NCBI RefSeq assembly: GCF_000472705.1
Contig: NZ_KI421455.1
Coordinates: 344,393-408,392 of the forward strand
Direction of reading: 5' to 3'
From: Mesorhizobium erdmanii USDA 3471
GTDB taxonomy: Bacteria > Pseudomonadota > Alphaproteobacteria > Rhizobiales > Rhizobiaceae
DNA length: 64,000 nucleotides
Shown: piece by piece, positions 59,094 through 64,000 of the stretch
Position numbering within the stretch: the stretch's first letter is position 1
Layout of the letters: each line of letters begins with the position of its first letter
The notes under the pieces: generated by a model
Databases searched by the model: none
The model's input: only the letters and a program-made list of their open reading frames with translations
What the model was told of the DNA's origin: nothing
Made by a program: the position numbers and the translations under genes

Positions 59094-60470
59094 CTAGACC
59101 AGCGGCTTCAGCTCCTGGGCGATGGTGGGCAGCAGTTCCGAGACGGTGGGATGGATGTGCATGGCGCGCGCCAGCGTGTCGACCGGCGCCTTGGCGTACA
59201 TCAGATCGAGCACGCAATGCACCGCCTCGTCGCCGCCGGGGCCAAGCACCGAGCAGCCAAGGATCTCCCTGCTGTCGGCATCGACGAGGATCTTCATGAA
59301 GCCTTGCGTCTCGCCCTTTTCGACGGCGCGGCCGACGCGGGTCATCGGCCGCTGGCCGACCAGCGCCCGGCGTCCGGACTTCTTCACCGCCGCCTCGGTC
59401 ATACCGCAGCGGCCGAGCGGCGGGTCGATGTAAAGCGCATAGGCCTCGATGCGGTCGCTGACCTTGCGGGGATCATCGTCGAGCAGGTTGGCGGCGACGA
59501 TCTCGTAGTCGTTGTAGGAGGTGTGGGTGAAGGCGCCCTTGCCGTTGCAGTCGCCCATCGCCCAGATGCCGGGAACGTTGGTGCGCAACTGGTCATCGAC
59601 AATAACGGCGCCACGTTTGTCGACTTCGACGCCGGCTCTGTCGAGGCCGAGGTCGTCGGTGTTGAGCGTTCGGCCGAGCGCCAAGAGCACATGCGAACCG
59701 ACCACCGGCGCTTTGCCGGCCGAGAAGGTCACCGCGATGTCCTTGCCATGTCTGGCGAAGCCGATGTCGTCGGCGCCGACATGGACGGCGATGCCTTCGT
59801 TCTCCAGGATCGACTTGATGGTGGCCGAGACGTCCTCGTCCTCGCGGCCGGTGAGGCGCGGGCTCTTCTCGATGACGGTGACGTCCGAGCCGAAGCGGCG
59901 GAATATCTGCGCGAATTCGAGCGAGATGTAGCTGCCGCCGACGACTATGAGGTGGCGCGGCAGGACGTCGAGATCCATCATCGAGGAATTGGTCAGGTAG
60001 TCGATGTCATGGATGCCGGGCAAATCGGGCACGGAGGCACGGCCGCCGGTGTTGAGGAAGATCTTTTCGGCGGTCAAAAGGTCGTCGCCGACGCGCACCG
60101 TATTGGCGGATTCGAAGCGCGCATGGCCGCGATAGAGCGTGCAGCCCTTCATGCCGGCGATCCACGTCTCGAGATTGCCGCGGGAATCGTTCGTTACCTT
60201 GTCCTTGCGCGCCTTGATCCTGGCGTAGTCGACGCCAACGGGGCCGGAGAACGTCACGCCATAGTCGGCGGCGCGCCGCGCCAGATGCGCGGCATAGGCG
60301 CTGGCGACCATGGTCTTGGTCGGCATGCAGCCGGTGTTGACGCAGGTGCCGCCGACCAGCTTGCGCTCGATCAACGCCACGCTCATGCCGGCCGATGTCA
60401 GCCGGCCGGCCAATGGCGATCCGGCCTGGCCGGCGCCGATGATAATGGCGTCGAAGGTTCTTGCCGTCAT
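59094..60470 (-). CDS. FAD-dependent pyridine nucleotide-disulfide oxidoreductase
   Basis: This 458-residue protein is of the mercuric reductase/dihydrolipoyl dehydrogenase family. FAD motif GAGQAGSPLAG is near 12-22, the redox disulfide is GGTCVNTGCMPTK near 41-53, NAD motif GGSYISLE near 177 and the C-terminal HIHPTVSEL supplies the His-Glu pair. It is a complete enzyme, but no Hg-binding domain or lipoyl partner is nearby. Its ATG overlaps the DUF4126 gene stop, so the two are coupled. Confidence 0.9.
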   Translation of the reverse strand: MTARTFDAIIIGAGQAGSPLAGRLTSAGMSVALIERKLVGGTCVNTGCMPTKTMVASAYAAHLARRAADYGVTFSGPVGVDYARIKARKDKVTNDSRGNLETWIAGMKGCTLYRGHARFESANTVRVGDDLLTAEKIFLNTGGRASVPDLPGIHDIDYLTNSSMMDLDVLPRHLIVVGGSYISLEFAQIFRRFGSDVTVIEKSPRLTGREDEDVSATIKSILENEGIAVHVGADDIGFARHGKDIAVTFSAGKAPVVGSHVLLALGRTLNTDDLGLDRAGVEVDKRGAVIVDDQLRTNVPGIWAMGDCNGKGAFTHTSYNDYEIVAANLLDDDPRKVSDRIEAYALYIDPPLGRCGMTEAAVKKSGRRALVGQRPMTRVGRAVEKGETQGFMKILVDADSREILGCSVLGPGGDEAVHCVLDLMYAKAPVDTLARAMHIHPTVSELLPTIAQELKPLV

Positions 60471-60928
60471 GCCACCGCCGCCACGATCAGCAGGCCGCCG
60501 ATGATCGCCACCGCATCCTCGATGAAGGCGGCGGGCGGGTCCTTGCCGAAGGCGGCCGCCAGCCGGCCGCGGGCTTCCGCGCCGCCAAGCGTGCCGATAA
60601 CGGCGCCGATGGCGCCGGCGATCAGGCAGACGATGGTGGCGCCGCCAGCCGCGCCGATCACCGCGCCGGCGAAGGCGCCCATGATGATGCGGGCGGCGAA
60701 CTGCTGCGGCACTTTACGGCTTGGCGTCGAGGGCAACTGGTCGGTGACGAGTTCGACGATGGCGAGGATGGTGAAGATGCCGACGGCGGCCCAATGGCTC
60801 ATGAAGCTCGCCCAGGTGCCGGCAACCGGCAGCCAGCCGAGCCAGGCGCCCCAGGCGACGGTCGCCGGCGCGGTCATGGCGCGCAGGCCGGCAATCACGC
60901 CGATCAGAAGTGCGAGAATGTAAAGCAT
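60467..60928 (-). CDS. DUF4126-like membrane protein
   Basis: This 153-residue protein has four hydrophobic segments and the pattern GVIAGLRAMTAPATVAWGAWLGWLP, followed by VELVTDQLPSTPSRK, as in the DUF4126 family. Function is unknown. Its last bases overlap the flavoprotein start (ATGA), suggesting that the flavoprotein works with this membrane protein. Confidence 0.85.
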   Translation of the reverse strand: MLYILALLIGVIAGLRAMTAPATVAWGAWLGWLPVAGTWASFMSHWAAVGIFTILAIVELVTDQLPSTPSRKVPQQFAARIIMGAFAGAVIGAAGGATIVCLIAGAIGAVIGTLGGAEARGRLAAAFGKDPPAAFIEDAVAIIGGLLIVAAVA

Positions 60929-61071
60929 GGAAGATCCCCCTCGATCACCAGGCCAGCACGGCCTCAAGACGGCAGGCTACCATAGGTCCGATATTTGACC
61001 AGTACTTGGATTGGCGCTTTTGTGCTGTCCGCGACTATGCTTTGCAACGACGTCGATTTGGAGACCCCGCC

Positions 61072-61629
61072 ATGGCTGGAAGCGAGCGCTCGAAAATGGC
61101 GGCCGGGGAATGGTACTCTTGCCTCGATGACGAGCTGGAGGCGTTGCGTGTCACGGCGCGCGACGCGGTGTTCGAGCACAACATGTTGCCGCCGCGCGAG
61201 CGCGGCAATCTCGGACCGGGCCTGAAGGCATTGCTCGGCGGCGTCGGCGAGGGCGCCCGCATCGAGGCGCCGTTCCACTGCGCCTACGGCTTCAACATCT
61301 TTGTTGGCGATGGCGTTTTCCTCAATGCTGGCTGCACCATCCTCGATACGGCAAGCGTGCGCATCGGCAAGGGAACGCTGCTTGGTCCCAATGTGCAGAT
61401 CTATTGCGCAGAGCATCACAACGAGATGGCAGGCCGGCAGGCGGGACTGGAGATCGCGAGACCCGTCGAGATCGGCGCCCATGCCTGGATCGGCGGCAGC
61501 GCGGTCATCCTTGGCGGCATCAGCATCGGCGATGGCGCCATCGTCGGCGCCGGCGCGGTGGTGACGCGAGACGTGGCCGCGAACACCACAGTGGTCGGCA
61601 ATCCGGCGCGACCGGTCAAGCGGGACTGA
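61072..61629 (+). CDS. Maltose/galactoside O-acetyltransferase-like (LacA/NodL type)
   Basis: This 185-residue left-handed beta-helix acetyltransferase has the N-terminal Mac domain (SKMAAGEWYSCLDDELEALR), then hexapeptide repeats and the catalytic His in CAEHHNEMAGRQAG near 123. The IGAHAWIGGSAVILGGISIGDGAIVGAGAVVTRDV coil ends it. It acetylates a sugar hydroxyl. NodL of rhizobia is one relative, but no nod genes lie here. GGAG precedes ATG 61072. Confidence 0.9.
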   Translation: MAGSERSKMAAGEWYSCLDDELEALRVTARDAVFEHNMLPPRERGNLGPGLKALLGGVGEGARIEAPFHCAYGFNIFVGDGVFLNAGCTILDTASVRIGKGTLLGPNVQIYCAEHHNEMAGRQAGLEIARPVEIGAHAWIGGSAVILGGISIGDGAIVGAGAVVTRDVAANTTVVGNPARPVKRD

Positions 61630-61646
61630 GTTTCCATTCCAAGCAA

Positions 61647-62633
61647 TCAGGTGTGCGCCACGCGCGTGTCCTGATCGGCCCGCCTGGAAAATTCGCGCCG
61701 GTACCGCGCCGGCGATGTCCGGAGCCGTGCGGCGAAATGCTGGCGCAGCGAGGTAGCGCTGCCGAAGCCGGCCTCGAAGGCCACGATGTCCATCGATTTC
61801 TCCGTCGCTTCCAGCAGGCGCTGTGCCAGTTCGATCCTCTGGTTGGTCAGCCAGTCGCCAAAACTGGTGCCGATCGATTTCTGGAAGCGGCGGGTAAAGG
61901 TGCGCCGGGTCAGGCCGGCGGCCTCGGCGACGCTGTCGAGGCTGTGCGTTTCGCCGAGCGCGGCGCGCACGGCGTCGAGCGCCTGGGTGAAACGGTCGGC
62001 GTCGGCGCTCTTTGCCACCGGGCGCTCGATGAACTGCGCCTGACCTCCCTGGCGGTGCGGCGAGAGCACGACGTGCCGGGCGAGCCGCAATGCCACTTCC
62101 GCGCCATAGCGGGTGCGCACGATATGCAGGCAGCAGTCCAGTCCGGCGGCGACGCCGGCCGAGGTGACGATGTCGCCATTGTCGACATAGAGCACATCGG
62201 GATCGACCGAAATGTCGGGGTGCAGGGCCTGCAGCTGGTCCGTATAAGCCCAATGCGTAGTCGCCTTGCGGCCCGAAAGCAGGCCTGCGGCGGCGATGGC
62301 AAAGGTGCCGAGGCAGAGCCCGACGACCAGCGCCCCGCGCCGGTGCGCGCGGCCGAGCGCTTCGTCGAGAGGCCTGGCTAGAGGGGCTTCGAGATCCCTC
62401 CAGCTCGGGATGATGACGATGTCGGCATCGTCGAGCGCGGATAGCCCGTGCGGGACAAGGATGCTCAGCCCGGCATCGGTCTGGATCATGCCTTGTTCGA
62501 CCCCGCAGACACGGAAGTCGAAGCGCGGCAGGCCGAGCCTGGTGCGGTCGGCGCCGAAGACAAGGCAGGGCACGGAGAGGTGGAACGGGCTGATGCCGTC
62601 GAAGGCGAGGACGGCAATGATTGGAGCGGTCAT
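61647..62633 (-). CDS. GlxA-family transcriptional regulator (DJ-1/PfpI plus AraC HTH)
   Basis: This 328-residue protein has an N-terminal DJ-1/PfpI-like domain with VGLCLGTFAIAAAGLL near 105-120 (Cys at the nucleophile-elbow position). The C-terminal AraC domain has SVAEAAGLTRRTFTRRFQKSIGTS near 236 and DIVAFEAGFGSATSLRQHF near 285. It is divergent from a cysteine hydrolase gene. A short GAATT-N5-AATTC dyad at 62659-62673 lies between them and may be an operator. Confidence 0.92.
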   Translation of the reverse strand: MTAPIIAVLAFDGISPFHLSVPCLVFGADRTRLGLPRFDFRVCGVEQGMIQTDAGLSILVPHGLSALDDADIVIIPSWRDLEAPLARPLDEALGRAHRRGALVVGLCLGTFAIAAAGLLSGRKATTHWAYTDQLQALHPDISVDPDVLYVDNGDIVTSAGVAAGLDCCLHIVRTRYGAEVALRLARHVVLSPHRQGGQAQFIERPVAKSADADRFTQALDAVRAALGETHSLDSVAEAAGLTRRTFTRRFQKSIGTSFGDWLTNQRIELAQRLLEATEKSMDIVAFEAGFGSATSLRQHFAARLRTSPARYRREFSRRADQDTRVAHT

Positions 62634-62762
62634 GGGCTGCTTCCCGTGGCGAGAAAACGAATTGTCCTAATTCTTTCGAACGATGTCAATCGGGCCACTT
62701 TTGATGGATCATCGACCGGTCTATCTTCGGCCCATTGCATTCTATCCGGAAAGGAAAACACC

Positions 62763-63407
62763 ATGTCTGACAGAGCCAACACCACGCCGCGCCGTGCGCT
62801 GATCGTGATCGATGTCCAGAACGACTATGATGGCGGCAACCTGGCCATCCAGCATCCGCCGTTCCGCGACAGCGTCGTCAATGTGGCGCGCGCCATGGAT
62901 GCCGCGGCGGCCGCGGGCATCAAGGTCGTGGTCGTCAAGCAGATGGCGCCGGAGACGTCACCGATCTTCGCCAAGGGCAGCCATGGCGGAGAACTGCATC
63001 CGGAAATCGCCAAGCGTGGCCGTGACCATTATGTCGAGAAGATGCTGCCTTCCGCCTTTACCGGCACCAACCTTGAAGAATGGCTGCGCGCCAACGCCGT
63101 CGATACGCTCACGGTCGTCGGCTACATGACGCATAATTGCGACCTGTCGACGATTATCCACGCCGTGCATATGGGCTTTGCCGTCGAGTTCCTGTCGGAT
63201 GCGACCGGTTCTGTGCCCTACGCCAACAGCGCCGGCTATGCCTCAGCCGAGGAGATCCACCGCGTGGTGACCATTATCCTGCAGTCGCGCTTCGCCGCGG
63301 TGCTGAAGACCGCCGAATGGGTCGAGTGCCTGAAGACCGGCGCCTTGCCGGAGCGCGACACGATCCATGCATCCAACCAGCGGGCGCTGGCGCGCAACGC
63401 GGCGTAA
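62763..63407 (+). CDS. Isochorismatase-family cysteine hydrolase
   Basis: This 214-residue hydrolase has the triad of the family: Asp in VIDVQNDY near 17, Lys in VEKMLPSAF near 95 and nucleophile Cys in GYMTHNCDLST near 125. Substrates in this family are amides such as nicotinamide or biuret-like compounds. Here it is unknown. It is divergently paired with a GlxA-type regulator that probably controls it. AAGGAAA precedes ATG 62763. Confidence 0.88.
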   Translation: MSDRANTTPRRALIVIDVQNDYDGGNLAIQHPPFRDSVVNVARAMDAAAAAGIKVVVVKQMAPETSPIFAKGSHGGELHPEIAKRGRDHYVEKMLPSAFTGTNLEEWLRANAVDTLTVVGYMTHNCDLSTIIHAVHMGFAVEFLSDATGSVPYANSAGYASAEEIHRVVTIILQSRFAAVLKTAEWVECLKTGALPERDTIHASNQRALARNAA

Positions 63408-63422
63408 AATCCCTGGAAACAG

Positions 63423-63461
63423 AAAGGGCGCCGCATCGTTGCGGCGCCCTTTGGTATTTTT
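63423..63461. terminator. Intrinsic terminator between convergent hydrolase and fhs
   Basis: A 12-bp perfect stem AAAGGGCGCCGC / GCGGCGCCCTTT with a six-base loop is followed by GGTATTTTT. The A-run on the left arm lets it work in both directions. Confidence 0.9.
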
Positions 63462-63476
63462 GGGAGTTAAAGGATT

Positions 63477-64000
63477 TTAGAACAGGCCTTCGATCTGGCC
63501 GGCCTCGTTGAGGAAGATCTTTTCCGAAGACGGCTTGCTCGGCAGGCCGGGCATGGTCATGACCTCGCCGCAGATGATGACGACGAAGCCGGCACCCGCC
63601 GAAAGCCTGACCTCGCGCACCGGGACGGTATGGCCGGTCGGCGCGCCGCGCAGGTTCGGGTCGGTCGAGAAGGAGTACTGGGTCTTGGCCATGCAGACCG
63701 GCAGATTGCCGTAGCCGGCGTCTTCCCAGGCCTTGAGCTGGTCGCGCACCGACTTGTCGGCGATCGCTTCCGAGCCGCGGTAGATGCGCTGGACGATGGT
63801 GTTGATCTTCTCGAACAGCGGCATTGCGTCGGGGTAGAGCGGCGCGAATTGCGAGGCGCCGGATTCGGCCAGCGCCACCACCTTGTTGGCGAGTTCCTCG
63901 ATGCCGGCCGAGCCCTTGGCCCAATGCTTGCACAGAATCGCCTCTTCGCCCATCGAGGCGACATAGTCCTTCATCGCCTGAATCTCGGCGTCGGTGTCGG
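63477..64000 (-). CDS. fhs: Formate--tetrahydrofolate ligase, C-terminal part (cut by the window edge)
   Basis: The visible 174 codons are the C-terminal third of the enzyme that makes 10-formyl-THF from formate, ATP and THF. They include TDAEIQAMKDYV, NTIVQRIYRGSEAIADKSVRDQL, LPVCMAKTQYSFSTDPNLRGAPTGHTVPVRE and the terminal VIICGEVMTMPGLPSKPSSEKIFLNEAGQIEGLF. The frame runs open off the right edge, so the internal Met at 63974 is not the start. It provides one-carbon units in the cytoplasm. Confidence 0.95.
   Translation of the reverse strand, partial: DTDAEIQAMKDYVASMGEEAILCKHWAKGSAGIEELANKVVALAESGASQFAPLYPDAMPLFEKINTIVQRIYRGSEAIADKSVRDQLKAWEDAGYGNLPVCMAKTQYSFSTDPNLRGAPTGHTVPVREVRLSAGAGFVVIICGEVMTMPGLPSKPSSEKIFLNEAGQIEGLF

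Noticed and set aside
58665..60923. 752-codon plus-strand frame across the MFS and flavoprotein genes
   Set aside because: It covers two clear minus-strand genes with intact motifs; Asp/Gly/Arg-rich low-information sequence is typical of the antisense of high-GC genes.
61072..61629. NodL and hence a symbiosis region
   Set aside because: General LacA/Maa-type acetyltransferases share the fold, and no nod, nif or fix gene or nod box is in the window.

Overview
This is a high-GC stretch of a Rhizobiales chromosome, most likely Mesorhizobium. The evidence is the M. loti-type vitamin B6 catabolic genes, the SciP/FliJ/CtrA/ChpT/EipA cell-cycle block, fused trpE(G) behind a rhizobial trpL attenuator, and an RirA-type iron box. 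The window carries no integrase, transposase, phage gene, rRNA or CRISPR array.

Region 1 (about 0.65-20.6 kb) is an apparently complete vitamin B6 degradation locus. Pyridoxine 4-oxidase and a GntR regulator lie on the minus strand. On the plus strand follow the ring-opening and ring-cleavage-product enzymes: 2-(acetamidomethylene)succinate hydrolase, MHPC oxygenase, HMPDC decarboxylase, 4-pyridoxate dehydrogenase and FHMPC dehydrogenase. Then come two ABC transporters of different classes (a TauABC/SsuABC-like one and a BMP/nucleoside-like one), and finally 4-pyridoxolactonase, pyridoxamine-pyruvate aminotransferase and pyridoxal 4-dehydrogenase. Together these take pyridoxine, pyridoxamine and pyridoxal to succinate semialdehyde, acetate, ammonia and CO2. 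Two conserved genes inside the catabolic operon (an amino-acid-synthesis-family protein and a PEBP/YbhB protein) have no assigned step. Left of the locus lie a partial secreted repeat protein and a 32-residue putative RiPP precursor.

Region 2 (20.9-30.8 kb) starts with an elongator tRNA-Met whose 3' end faces the B6 locus. It continues with housekeeping genes (mnmA, an oxidoreductase) and a cell-cycle block: sciP, fliJ, ctrA, a lone receiver protein, chpT and eipA. The ctrA promoter region has CtrA-like boxes and a cluster of GANTC (CcrM) sites.

Region 3 (30.8-43.9 kb) is ordinary chromosome: an RNA methyltransferase, an ArsR/NolR-like regulator, HugZ-like, SDR, GNAT, glutathione transferase, NUDIX, phosphoesterase and hydrolase genes, a membrane-bound putative transcription regulator with TPRs and a large inverted repeat in front of it, and leuA behind a putative Leu-rich leader peptide.

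Region 4 (43.9-64 kb) has an ATP-grasp/esterase pair, a frameshifted membrane-protein gene, an iron-regulated siderophore-interacting protein, a decayed Phd/VapC module, a duplicated-domain secreted protein, two inverted copies of a roughly 180-bp palindromic repeat, trpE(G) with its attenuator, several metabolic enzymes and transporters, and the 3' end of fhs cut by the right edge.
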